Translations under genes and position numbers: made by a program
DNA from: Pseudarthrobacter sp. NIBRBAC000502770
Lineage (GTDB): Bacteria; Actinomycetota; Actinomycetes; Actinomycetales; Micrococcaceae
Assembly (NCBI RefSeq): GCF_006517815.1
Contig: NZ_CP041198.1
Location: 868,001-932,000 of the forward strand
DNA: 64,000 nucleotides
Reading direction: 5' to 3'
In this document: in pieces, positions 56,293-64,000 of the stretch
How the letters are laid out: each line of letters begins with the position of its first letter
How positions within the stretch are numbered: position 1 is the first letter of the stretch
The notes under the pieces: generated by a model
The model's input: the letters and a program-made list of their open reading frames with translations, nothing else
The model's database searches: none
What the model was told of the DNA's origin: nothing

Positions 56293-56799
56293 GTGAACGG
56301 GGCGGGAGTGCGGCACGGACCTCATGCGTTATCCGGCCTGCTGGGTCACTGGCGGGGACGGACCCAGGTCGCTGCAGGTCCGTGGGGGCCCGAACGCAGC
56401 GTTGATGCAGAAGTGACCTACAGCCAGGTGGCCGGAGGTCTCGGCGTCGTGCAGAGCTACCGGCACGTTGAACCCGACGGCAGCCATTTCGAAGGCCACG
56501 GCATCTTCACGATCGATCCGGTCCACAACGATGTGCTGTGGTACTACGTGGACAGCGCCGGCGTTCCGCTCGGCAGCGCCACCCGCTGCACTTGGCGCGA
56601 CGGTGTCCTCCGCGTTGAACGCCGCACTGCCGGAAGCTGGACGCGCCACTCCATCGAGGTGGCGGACGGTGTCCTGACGCACGTCACCGAACTACGTTCT
56701 GCCGGGCAGGACGACGGCGGCGACACCCCGGAGGCTGGAACCGACGGTAATGAATCGCCGTACAGGCCATTCATGCGCTCGGAGTTCCACCGCGCGTGA
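56293..56799 (+). CDS. DUF1579-like/lipocalin-type small protein
   Basis: The 168-residue protein begins with a GTG preceded by GAAGGCGG. The core (HALSGLLGHWRGRTQVAAGPWGPERSVDAEVTYSQVAGGLGVVQSYRHVEPDGSHFEGHGIFTIDPVHNDVLWYYVD) has the W-x-G and alternating strand pattern of beta-barrel DUF1579/nitrobindin-like proteins. The function is unknown. In the present sequence its frame reads back into the frameshifted peptidase, but the GTG, ribosome site and domain start show it is a separate gene. Confidence 0.68.
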   Translation: MNGAGVRHGPHALSGLLGHWRGRTQVAAGPWGPERSVDAEVTYSQVAGGLGVVQSYRHVEPDGSHFEGHGIFTIDPVHNDVLWYYVDSAGVPLGSATRCTWRDGVLRVERRTAGSWTRHSIEVADGVLTHVTELRSAGQDDGGDTPEAGTDGNESPYRPFMRSEFHRA

Positions 56800-56807
56800 G
56801 GCATGGG

Positions 56808-57089
56808 CTAGGATGCCGCCTCGATGATGCGCGTTTTCGGCGCACCGGCGAGGGCAGGGGCGTTGGCGGGCGAACGCCATACCTGTGTTCGAAGGTTCTT
56901 GAGCAGCTGCTCTGCCAGGGCCAGGTCCGCGAAGTCGAGTTCCACAACAATGTATTGCAGTTCGCCCACGGGCCGGCCTATCCGGTGCGCGAGAACCCCT
57001 GACGCGGACCGGCCCACCGGATCACGGTCGAATGGCGCCTTCCACGTGCTGAAATCGGTGATGCTGTGTTCGATCTGCAGGGTGAACAT
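56808..57089 (-). CDS. Hypothetical protein, ABM-like ferredoxin fold
   Basis: The 93-residue protein ([27 protein letters not shown] ... [24 protein letters not shown]) has the length and strand-helix pattern of small dimeric alpha-beta barrel proteins such as antibiotic-biosynthesis monooxygenase-like domains, but no catalytic residue is obvious. AAGGAG lies seven bases before the ATG. It is divergent from the broken LuxR-type gene. Confidence 0.6.
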   Translation of the reverse strand: MFTLQIEHSITDFSTWKAPFDRDPVGRSASGVLAHRIGRPVGELQYIVVELDFADLALAEQLLKNLRTQVWRSPANAPALAGAPKTRIIEAAS

Positions 57090-57229
57090 CCCAGTCTCCT
57101 TACTCGTCCCGCCAGGTTGGAGGACGCTCCACGCTGCTAAAGCTAAACGGTCGGGCTGCGGCGGGTATCCCAGAATTCTGGGTGGCACCGCCTCCGGGTT
57201 GCCCGGGATGGCCGGAGCATACTTGGAAC

Positions 57230-58384
57230 ATGACCAAGGGCTGGGCTGGAAACCGGAGCCAGGAGCGCATCCGACTCCTGGCAGGCTCGGACCTGGATCA
57301 CCAAGCTCTCCGGACAGCGATTCTGGCAGAAGTGGCCACCATGGTGCCTTTCGATGCATTCGTTTGGCCGTTGTGTGATCCCGAAACGACGGTGGGGATG
57401 GCTCCGAGGGCCAGGATTCCCTGCCCCCAGGAATTGCCCACACTTATCCGCCTCAAGTACCTCTCCGGGGCCAGCCGCTGGACCGAGCTGATGCATTCGC
57501 CGGAGCCGGCGGAGTCCCTCCTGACGGCAACGCAGGGAGAGCCCTGCCGCAGCCCGGTGTGGAGTGGCGTGTTGCAGCGCTATGGGGTCCGCGATGTCCT
57601 GTCCGCCGTCTTTGCCGACAAGTATGGGTGTTGGGTCTGGCTCGATTTGTGGCGTACCGGCGTTCGGTCCCCTTCACGGACGAAGAAACTGCGTACCTGG
57701 GCGAGCTCGCAGCGGCAGTGACCGCGGGTCTGCGGAGGTCCGTAGCCAGGCAATTTTGGATTCGACCGCCCCCGGAACCTGGCCCGGACCACGCATCCGG
57801 GACAGGAGCCGGGCAGCCCGGATTGCCGGAGCAGGCTGTCCTCACCCTGGACGACGATCTGGCGATAGCTGGCCGAACGGCGTCCGTGGACGACTGGCTC
57901 CAGCTGCTTCAGCCTGGTCCGGTTCCTCACGATCACGTGCCGGCTGAGGTGTTGAACGTTGCGGCCCAGCTGGCGGCAAGGGAAGCGCTGGTGGACACCC
58001 ACCCCGCGGAATGCAGGGTCTACGTCGGGGCGGGCCGCTGGGCCTCCCTGCGGGCCAACCGCATGGAGTCGGGGGGGTCCGGACCCACTCCACCGGTGGC
58101 CGTGACGATTCAGGCCAGCACGCCTGCCGCGAGGCTTGACATGTTTGCCCGGGCGTTTGGCCTGACACCCCGGCAGGGGGAACTGCTCTGGCTCACTGCA
58201 GCAGGGGCCGGTACGGCAGCCATGGCGGACGCCCAGGGAGTGACGCCGTACACGGGTCCAGGACCAGTTCAAGCAACTCTTCAAGGCTTGCCGAGTCCAC
58301 AGCCGGGCGTCACTGCTGGCCATGGCACTGGCAACGGGGCCCGCGTCCAGCGGGGGGCCATCGGCCCCTGTACCCACCCGCTGA
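57230..58384 (+). pseudogene. LuxR-family regulator broken by two single-base indels
   Basis: The first part ([19 protein letters not shown] ... YGCWVWLDLWRTGVRS) reads in one frame. After TCCCC at 57668-57672 the natural continuation PFTDEETAYLGELAAAVTAGLRRS is in another frame (one C missing). Further on, FGLTPRQGELLWLTAAGAGTAAMADAQGVTPYT is followed, after an extra G at 58254-58256, by QDQFKQLFKACRVHSRASLLAMALA in the first frame. Repaired, it is a protein of about 384 residues with a GAF-like N-terminal half and a C-terminal LuxR helix-turn-helix. The two indels cancel, so it may be an assembly error or a true pseudogene. Confidence 0.85.
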
Positions 58385-58404
58385 CACACACCCCTGGGGA
58401 AGTA

Positions 58405-60165
58405 CTACGACAGGAGCACGTCCCAATGTCCCGCCGGGTCTGGTGGCAGCAGGAACGGCATGGCGTAGAAATCGTCCCACAAAGGATCTGTCGGCGGGAG
58501 TTCATCCGGCTCAAGCAAGTTGCCGCCAGGCGGTTCCTCGGCTGGCTCGTCCGGCCACTCCAGCGTGTCTGTCACTAACTGGCGCCATAGCGGCAGTTCC
58601 ACCGGCAGTTCCGATGGTGGTTCCATTGGTCCCACTTCGTCCGCTGTCGCCGGTGCGCCCAACCCGGCTGGGCCCACCCCTGGTGCGTCCAACGCTGTCG
58701 GTGCGGACTTCCCGGAGACGATGGCCTTCGGCGCCAGGATTCCTGGTGGCCAGTGGGTTGGTTGGGAGTCTGCTTGTTCGGGTTTGTAGTGTCGGCCGGT
58801 GGGTGAGGTCCAGCCGGGCGGTTCATTCGGGGTCGCCGCGTCAGGGACCCAGGTGCTGGTGTGTTTGAGGCGGTGGTGTTTTGGGCAGAGCTGGGCCAAG
58901 TTTCGGATGTCTGTTTTGCCGCCGTGTTGCCAGGCGGTGAGGTGGTCGGTGTCGTTGTCGGGGGTGTGGTTGGTGCAGCCTGGGAAGGTGCATTTGCAGT
59001 CCCGCAGCCGGATCCATTTCTTGCTGGTCTCCGGGAGCCGGTAGCGGGTGCGTCCGATCTCCAGGGGTGCCCCGTCGCGCGGGTCGACCAGGACCCGGTA
59101 GAACGATTCCGCCCCGCCGGCGACGAGCCTCCGTGCCATGGATGCCGGGATCGGCCCGAATCCGTCCAGCACCGCGGGCTCATCGGTGAGGCCAAGCAGT
59201 GAGAACACCGGGACCGTGACCAGGATGTCGGCCCGCGGTGTGGGGATTTTCCCAATATCACCGGTGCTCCTGGCAGCTTCACCCGCGGCCGTCGTGTTTC
59301 CGGCGCCGAGGAGCAGTGACGCGGCGACGTCGGCGCGGAGCTGGGTGAGGGTCCGCTCCTCCGTGGGGTTTTGGACGCCGCGGGCGGTGGCGGTGCTGCG
59401 GTTCCAGATGGCGCACGCGGTATCGCCGGGAAGGTACAGGGACAGCCAGGCCATCCCGTCCCGGTCCGGGGCGTAGTCCATCCGCCGGTCCGCCACCCCC
59501 TTCACATGCCGTTTCTCCAAGGACTCAGGGTGGTGGCGTTCCCGCCAAGCCCGGACCTTCGCCCGAAACCTGGACGGGACAAGGTCACCGGGCGCGGCGC
59601 CCCGGGCCGGGTTGGGCGCGTCAGGGTCAAAGAAATGCGCCACCAGGCCGGCGGCAGAGTCGGGGGTGAGGCCTTCGGTTTCGTCGGCCACGATCCGGGC
59701 GTGCTGCCACGACACCCCACCCATGGACAGGGCCTCAACCACAGCCGGCAGGGAACAGACCCGCCGGGACTGCTCCACCAACGCACCGGCCGCCCCCGAA
59801 CTGATGGTGAGGATCCCGGCGATCTCCTCCACCGCGGACATCTCCGCAAACGTGCACTCATGGACCGGGGCGTCAGGTGCAACCTGTGCCAGCTGGATTT
59901 CGACGGCTTCGGCAACATCACTGACCTTGACCGCTGCGAGCTGGGCCTCCAACCGGGCCACGACTTCAAGCCGCTCCAACCGGATCTCATACCGGCGCCG
60001 CAACACATCCACGTCAGCACCAACATGAGCGCCCGAAGCCAAGGAACAATCATCCAGAACCAGCCCGCTCAGGGCAGCAACAGAGGCAGAAACACCCTCC
60101 ATCACCACCGCGAGATCCGCACCGATTCCCATGAAAACATCATCCAACAGGGGTCTGACATTCAA
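58405..60165 (-). CDS. DUF222 / HNH endonuclease-domain protein
   Basis: The 586-residue protein has an N-terminal DUF222 region and a C-terminal HNH domain CTFPGCTNHTPDNDTDHLTAWQHGGKTDIRNLAQLCPKHHRLKH. This is the typical actinobacterial DUF222-HNH family, which is often present in many copies per genome; its role is unresolved, with mobile or defence functions proposed. A Pro/Glu-rich C-terminal extension of about 120 residues follows the HNH domain. The start MNVRPLL is likely; MGIGADL (60132) is possible. Confidence 0.85.
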   Translation of the reverse strand: MNVRPLLDDVFMGIGADLAVVMEGVSASVAALSGLVLDDCSLASGAHVGADVDVLRRRYEIRLERLEVVARLEAQLAAVKVSDVAEAVEIQLAQVAPDAPVHECTFAEMSAVEEIAGILTISSGAAGALVEQSRRVCSLPAVVEALSMGGVSWQHARIVADETEGLTPDSAAGLVAHFFDPDAPNPARGAAPGDLVPSRFRAKVRAWRERHHPESLEKRHVKGVADRRMDYAPDRDGMAWLSLYLPGDTACAIWNRSTATARGVQNPTEERTLTQLRADVAASLLLGAGNTTAAGEAARSTGDIGKIPTPRADILVTVPVFSLLGLTDEPAVLDGFGPIPASMARRLVAGGAESFYRVLVDPRDGAPLEIGRTRYRLPETSKKWIRLRDCKCTFPGCTNHTPDNDTDHLTAWQHGGKTDIRNLAQLCPKHHRLKHTSTWVPDAATPNEPPGWTSPTGRHYKPEQADSQPTHWPPGILAPKAIVSGKSAPTALDAPGVGPAGLGAPATADEVGPMEPPSELPVELPLWRQLVTDTLEWPDEPAEEPPGGNLLEPDELPPTDPLWDDFYAMPFLLPPDPAGHWDVLLS

Positions 60166-60229
60166 AGCGGACGCAGCCTTGGCAGGGCTGGCCAGCCGCT
60201 GCCCAGACGCCCGGACATGCTTGTATTAC

Positions 60230-60496
60230 CTACCCGCCAGCAAAGGGGGGAAGCACGTCGACCACGTCGTCGGCCCCAAGAACCGTTGACTGGTCCCGGA
60301 CGGCCACCTCGTTGAGCAGGAAGCTGCTGCGGGACAGGAGCCGAGCGAGCGGAGGAGTGCCTGCCGGCGGCTCGGCGCGAGGCACCCCCAGCACAGCTTC
60401 CAAGAGATGGGCGACCGTGGCACCGTCGGGCAGGTCGAACTTTTCTTCCTCACGCCCGGCGGCAGCGCGCGCGGCAGCAAAATAACGTACAAGCAT
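60230..60496 (-). CDS. moaD: Molybdopterin synthase small subunit MoaD
   Basis: The 88-residue ubiquitin-fold protein ends in the diagnostic PPFAGG; the C-terminal glycine is activated by MoeB-type enzymes and carries the sulfur for molybdopterin. VRYFAAARAAAGREEE at the N-terminus also fits. It begins five bases after the moaA stop, so it is coupled to moaA. Confidence 0.92.
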   Translation of the reverse strand: MLVRYFAAARAAAGREEEKFDLPDGATVAHLLEAVLGVPRAEPPAGTPPLARLLSRSSFLLNEVAVRDQSTVLGADDVVDVLPPFAGG

Positions 60497-60501
60497 CCGT
60501 G

Positions 60502-61632
60502 TCAGCCCCCGATGGCGCTCATGCTGCGGTCCGGCTGGACGAAGTCCGGAGCGTCGAGTCCCACGTGGTCCATGCCATGGGCCTTTGGTTTGATCCACAT
60601 GGCATCCTGCCACCGCTGCGCCAGCTCGTCGTCGCCGGCACCAGTGCGCAGCAGGCCCAGCAGGTCGAACTCCTCCCGGGAAAACAGGCAGCTCATGATC
60701 TTGCCTTCGGCAGTGATCCTGGTCCGCCTGCAGTCAGCGCAGAACGGTTCGGTGACGGAGGCGATGATCCCCACCGTCCCAAGGAGGGGACTGCCGGCGC
60801 CGTCCGCCGGACCGTCCTGCCGCCGTCGTACCTCAAACCGCTCCGCAGGAGCGCCGTCACGCGCCCGGGGATCGGGGGTGAGGACGTAGTCCCGGGACAG
60901 CAGGGCGCGGATTTCGGCGGCGGTGATCATATTGCGGCGGGTCCAGCCGTGATCGGCGTCGAGCGGCATCTGTTCAATGAACCGCAGTTCGTACCCGCGC
61001 TCCAGCGCCCAGGCCAGCAGCTGGGGCGACTCGGCGTCGTTAATGCCCCGCATCAGGACAGCATTCAGTTTGACCGGGCCCAGGCCGGCGGCCCAGGCGG
61101 CGTCCACTCCGGCCAGGACCTGGCCGAGGAAGGGGCGCCGGGTCAGTTTGGTGAACGTCTCCTCATGCAGTGAGTCCAGCGACACATTGATGCGGGTCAG
61201 CCCTGCATCCTTCAGCGCGGCAGCCTTCCTGGCCAGGCCCACCCCGTTGGTGGTCATGGAGATCGGCAGGTCCGGGTGGTTGGCCCGCAGGGCGGCGATG
61301 ATGTCCACCAGGTCATGCCTGACCAGCGGCTCACCGCCCGTGAGCCGCAGTTCCCGGACCCCCAGCTGCTCCACGCCGACTTTCACGATCCGCACGATTT
61401 CCGCTGCGGACATCACTGCCTGCTTGGCGAGCCATTCCAGGCCTTCCGCGGGCATGCAGTAGGTGCAGCGGAGATTGCACTTGTCCGTTAGGGACAGCCT
61501 CATGTCCGTGGCGCGGCGGCCATACCGGTCCGCCAGCCCGTCCGGCGCGTCAGCGGGGCGGCGCGCCGGAACGCCTGGCAGCGCAGGGGCTGCTTCCTCC
61601 CGCGGCTGCGGCATTCCTAGCTGGAGACTCAT
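60502..61632 (-). CDS. moaA: GTP 3',8-cyclase MoaA
   Basis: This radical-SAM enzyme starts molybdenum-cofactor synthesis from GTP. The 376-residue protein has CNLRCTYC (C52, C56, C59), the C-terminal second cluster region (EPFCADCRRTRITAEGKIMSCLFS), and the conserved terminal GG (SAIGG). An N-terminal proline/alanine-rich tail of about 30 residues precedes DRYGRRATDMRLSLTD. It is divergent from the Mo enzyme gene at 61727. Confidence 0.95.
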   Translation of the reverse strand: MSLQLGMPQPREEAAPALPGVPARRPADAPDGLADRYGRRATDMRLSLTDKCNLRCTYCMPAEGLEWLAKQAVMSAAEIVRIVKVGVEQLGVRELRLTGGEPLVRHDLVDIIAALRANHPDLPISMTTNGVGLARKAAALKDAGLTRINVSLDSLHEETFTKLTRRPFLGQVLAGVDAAWAAGLGPVKLNAVLMRGINDAESPQLLAWALERGYELRFIEQMPLDADHGWTRRNMITAAEIRALLSRDYVLTPDPRARDGAPAERFEVRRRQDGPADGAGSPLLGTVGIIASVTEPFCADCRRTRITAEGKIMSCLFSREEFDLLGLLRTGAGDDELAQRWQDAMWIKPKAHGMDHVGLDAPDFVQPDRSMSAIGG

Positions 61633-61726
61633 GATTTCAGGCTACGCCACGTTGCGCTGCGCATCACACCCGTGACCGGCGCAGAACCACCGGACGGAAC
61701 CTGCGCCGGGGACCGCCGCCGAACCT

Positions 61727-63391
61727 ATGCTGGAAGTTGTGAAGAGTTCCCCGCAACAGCACGGGGCGGACGACGACGGCGCCGGCCCCGCGGAGCATGC
61801 GGAAAGTCCCGTCCAACACCAGGCAGTCCCGCACCAGTCAGTCCCGCGGCCCGGGGCACGGTGGGCTGCGGCCGCCGGGATCGCAGCGGCCGCCGGCGGC
61901 CTCGCGGCGGGGGAGCTGCTGGCGGGTTTTGCCAGCCCCTCCCTTTCGCCCCTGACCGCTGTGGGCGGCGCTGTCATCGATGCCGTCCCGCCCGGAGTCA
62001 AGGACTGGGCCATCACCCTCTTCGGCACTGCGGACAAGGCCGCGCTCCTGGCGGGCATGGGGCTGGCCATTGCCGCTCTGGCGGCCGTGGCCGGGGTCCT
62101 GGAGCTCCGCCGCCGATGGGCCGGTGCCTCCGTGATGGGGATTTTCGGGCTGGCGGGACTGGCTGCGGTCCTCACACGGGCCCAGGCGACCCCTTTGGCC
62201 CCCATGCTGCCGGTCCTGGCCGCGGCAGCCGCCGTCGTGCTGTTGCGGTTCCTGGTCCGGCGGCTGCAGTCGTGGGAAGGCTCCGCCCCGGGGAAGGCAG
62301 GGCCCGGAGGAACCGCCGGTTCCCGCCGCGGCTTCCTCCAGGCTCTCGCCGCCACCTCAGCCGCCTCAGCCCTGGGGGGAGTGCTCGCGGGATTCTGGCG
62401 CGGAGCCGCCATCGCCGCCACCGAAGCCAGGGCACGGATCACCCTGCCGGCCCCTGCGTCAGCGGCACCGCCCATTCCGGCGGACGCAGAGGCGGGCGTA
62501 CCCGGGATGCCGCCGCTGGTCACCCCCAACCCTGGGTTCTACCGGATCGACACTGCCCTGGCTGTTCCCACGGTCAACCCGGAGACCTGGGTCCTGAAAG
62601 TCACCGGAATGGTGGCCCGGGAAGTCCAGCTCTCCTTCGCCGACCTCCTGGGGAAGCCCCTGGTGGAACGCCACATGACCATTGCCTGCGTCTCCAACGG
62701 AGTGGGCGGCGACCTGATCGGAAACGCCCGCTGGCTCGGCTGGCCGGTCCGCGAACTGCTGGCCCTGGCTGTTCCCCACCAGGGGGCCGACATGGTCCTC
62801 TCCCGCAGTGCCGATGGCTGGACTGCCGGAACGCCACTGGAGGCCCTAACCGACGGCGGCAGGGACGCGCTCCTTGCCGTAGGCATGAACGGCGAACCGC
62901 TGCCGCTGGAGCACGGATTCCCGGTACGCCTGGTGGTCCCCGGCCTCTACGGGTATGTGTCGGCCACCAAGTGGGTTACTGAACTCAAGGTCACCAGGTT
63001 CGCCGACGACGCCGGGTACTGGACGCCGCGGGGCTGGTCGGCGCGCGGTCCCATCAAGACGTCGTCGCGCATCGACGTACCCCGCAGCGGGCGTCCGGTC
63101 AGTGCCGGAACCGTACTCCTGGCGGGCGTTGCCTGGGCCCAGCACACCGGCATCCAAAAGGTGGAACTGCGGGTCAACCGGGGGCCGTGGCGGGAAGCCG
63201 AGCTGGCGCCGGGCATCTCCATAGACACCTGGTACCAGTGGACGCTGGCGGTCAGCCTGGTCCCGGGGCAGTATGAGGTCCAGGTCCGCGCCACCGATCT
63301 CAACGGTGTGGCCCAGGATGAGACTGAGCGGCCTCCCGCGCCGGACGGAGCCACGGGATTCCACACCGTTAGAGTGGACTTGAAATCCTGA
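61727..63391 (+). CDS. Membrane-anchored sulfite-oxidase-fold molybdoenzyme
   Basis: The 554-residue protein has a polytopic N-terminal part with about four helices (within 45-177), then a twin-arginine-like segment SRRGFLQALAATSAAS (about 199-214) with a further helix. A SUOX/YedY-type Mo-binding domain follows, with HMTIACVSNGVGGDLIGNARW (candidate Mo-ligand C321). A C-terminal Mo-Co dimerisation (Ig-like) domain begins near GWSARGPIKTSSRIDVPRSG. The electron donor is not known; no cytochrome gene is next to it. MoaA/MoaD and MoeA flank it, so cofactor and enzyme are linked. GTG 61739 is an alternative start. Confidence 0.9.
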   Translation: MLEVVKSSPQQHGADDDGAGPAEHAESPVQHQAVPHQSVPRPGARWAAAAGIAAAAGGLAAGELLAGFASPSLSPLTAVGGAVIDAVPPGVKDWAITLFGTADKAALLAGMGLAIAALAAVAGVLELRRRWAGASVMGIFGLAGLAAVLTRAQATPLAPMLPVLAAAAAVVLLRFLVRRLQSWEGSAPGKAGPGGTAGSRRGFLQALAATSAASALGGVLAGFWRGAAIAATEARARITLPAPASAAPPIPADAEAGVPGMPPLVTPNPGFYRIDTALAVPTVNPETWVLKVTGMVAREVQLSFADLLGKPLVERHMTIACVSNGVGGDLIGNARWLGWPVRELLALAVPHQGADMVLSRSADGWTAGTPLEALTDGGRDALLAVGMNGEPLPLEHGFPVRLVVPGLYGYVSATKWVTELKVTRFADDAGYWTPRGWSARGPIKTSSRIDVPRSGRPVSAGTVLLAGVAWAQHTGIQKVELRVNRGPWREAELAPGISIDTWYQWTLAVSLVPGQYEVQVRATDLNGVAQDETERPPAPDGATGFHTVRVDLKS

Positions 63392-63414
63392 CGGCCGCGA
63401 CCAAAGGCGTACCC

Positions 63415-64000
63415 ATGACCAGCCACCCCCACGGCAAAGCAGGCCCGGCCCACCACGCCCGCTCCGTTGCCGAGCATCTGGCGGCGGTCACGGACCTCCT
63501 GGGCCGGCTGGCGGCAGAGTCCCGCGCGGAAGTCCTCCCCCTGTCCGGTGCGCTCGGCCGGGCACTGGTGCACGGCTTACTGGCGCCCATCAGCCTTCCC
63601 CCATTCGACAACTCCCAAATGGACGGGTACGCCGTCCGCTCAGTGGACATTTCCGACGACGGAGCTGACCTGCGCATCATGCCCCCGGTTCCCGCCGGGT
63701 CCAGCCCCCAGCCGCTGCGGCCCGGGACCGCGGCGCCCATCATGACCGGTGCCATGATCCCGGCGGGGGCGGACGCCGTCGTCCCCATCGAAAAGGCGGT
63801 GCCTGACCACTTCCGCACGGAGGGCAGCGATGGGCTGGTGAAGCTGCCCGCAACCGTTCCGGGGACCTACGTGCGTACCGCCGGCAGCGACATTGCGGCG
63901 GGGGAGCGGGCCATGGCCGCCAGGACGTGCCTGGGACCGGCGCAGCTGGGACTTCTCGCAGCCCTCGGTATGGCTGAGGTGGAGGTGTACCGGGCAGTGA
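63415..64000 (+). CDS. moeA: Molybdopterin molybdenumtransferase MoeA, C-terminus beyond window
   Basis: About 195 residues are visible and the frame is open to the window end. The N-terminal MoeA motifs are present: PPFDNSQMDGYAVRS, and PIMTGAMIPAGADAVVPIEKA. MoeA inserts molybdenum into adenylylated molybdopterin. AAAGG lies seven bases before the ATG. It follows the Mo enzyme gene by 23 bases. Confidence 0.95.
   Translation, partial: MTSHPHGKAGPAHHARSVAEHLAAVTDLLGRLAAESRAEVLPLSGALGRALVHGLLAPISLPPFDNSQMDGYAVRSVDISDDGADLRIMPPVPAGSSPQPLRPGTAAPIMTGAMIPAGADAVVPIEKAVPDHFRTEGSDGLVKLPATVPGTYVRTAGSDIAAGERAMAARTCLGPAQLGLLAALGMAEVEVYRAV

Noticed and set aside
58405-60165. DUF222-HNH gene as a sign of a group II intron or homing element
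   Set aside because: The HNH domain here is fused to DUF222, a standard chromosomal actinobacterial family; no intron or inserted target was seen.

Overview
The window is high-GC DNA whose gene order and protein sequences point to an Arthrobacter/Pseudarthrobacter-type actinobacterium (Micrococcaceae). The dxr-rseP-ispG, proS, rimP-nusA-ylxR-infB-rbfA-truB-ribF-rpsO-pnp backbone follows the order known from Mycobacterium and other Actinobacteria. No rRNA, tRNA, CRISPR array, insertion sequence or prophage was seen.

Region 1 (1-5.9 kb) is a carboxylate-uptake locus. Two DUF485 + sodium:solute symporter pairs are divergently arranged around a LytS/LytTR-type two-component system. Region 2 (5.9-7.7 kb) holds small membrane proteins. 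Region 3 (7.8-20.9 kb) is a branched-chain amino acid catabolic block: an Lrp-type regulator, a branched-chain 2-oxoacid dehydrogenase (E1a, E1b, E2), a TetR regulator, and one long operon for an acyl-CoA carboxylase (beta, then biotinylated alpha), an acyl-CoA dehydrogenase, CoA transferase A/B, a MaoC-type hydratase and a CitE-like lyase. This matches the leucine-degradation locus of M. tuberculosis (Rv2495c-Rv2506 region) in content. Sites resembling the CRP/GlxR consensus lie upstream of the acetate, bkd and leucine operons, suggesting common control by a cAMP-receptor-type regulator.

Region 4 (20.9-29.9 kb) has a lipase-maturation-factor-like protein, then dxr and rseP. A SatD-like gene with an unusual nested-palindrome promoter, its membrane partner and a YciI protein separate these from ispG. 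Region 5 (29.9-37.1 kb) has proS, a TSUP permease, a PLP decarboxylase, an APH(6)-type kinase, a VIT-type transporter and a DUF4439 protein. Region 6 (37.2-54.8 kb) is the translation/RNA backbone, interrupted by a ScyD-like secreted protein, a deaminase, a thioredoxin, an aminotransferase and a tryptophan-to-anthranilate gene pair (kynA, kynU).

Region 7 (54.8-60.2 kb) contains two genes broken by single-base indels in short homopolymers (an M16 peptidase, once; a LuxR-type regulator, twice), which may be sequence errors or real decay, plus a DUF222-HNH protein. Region 8 (60.2-64 kb) is a molybdenum-cofactor cluster: moaD, moaA, a membrane-anchored sulfite-oxidase-fold enzyme, and moeA running off the window end.

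Most function calls are family-level readings of the translated sequence. Promoters, operators and terminators are read by eye and untested.
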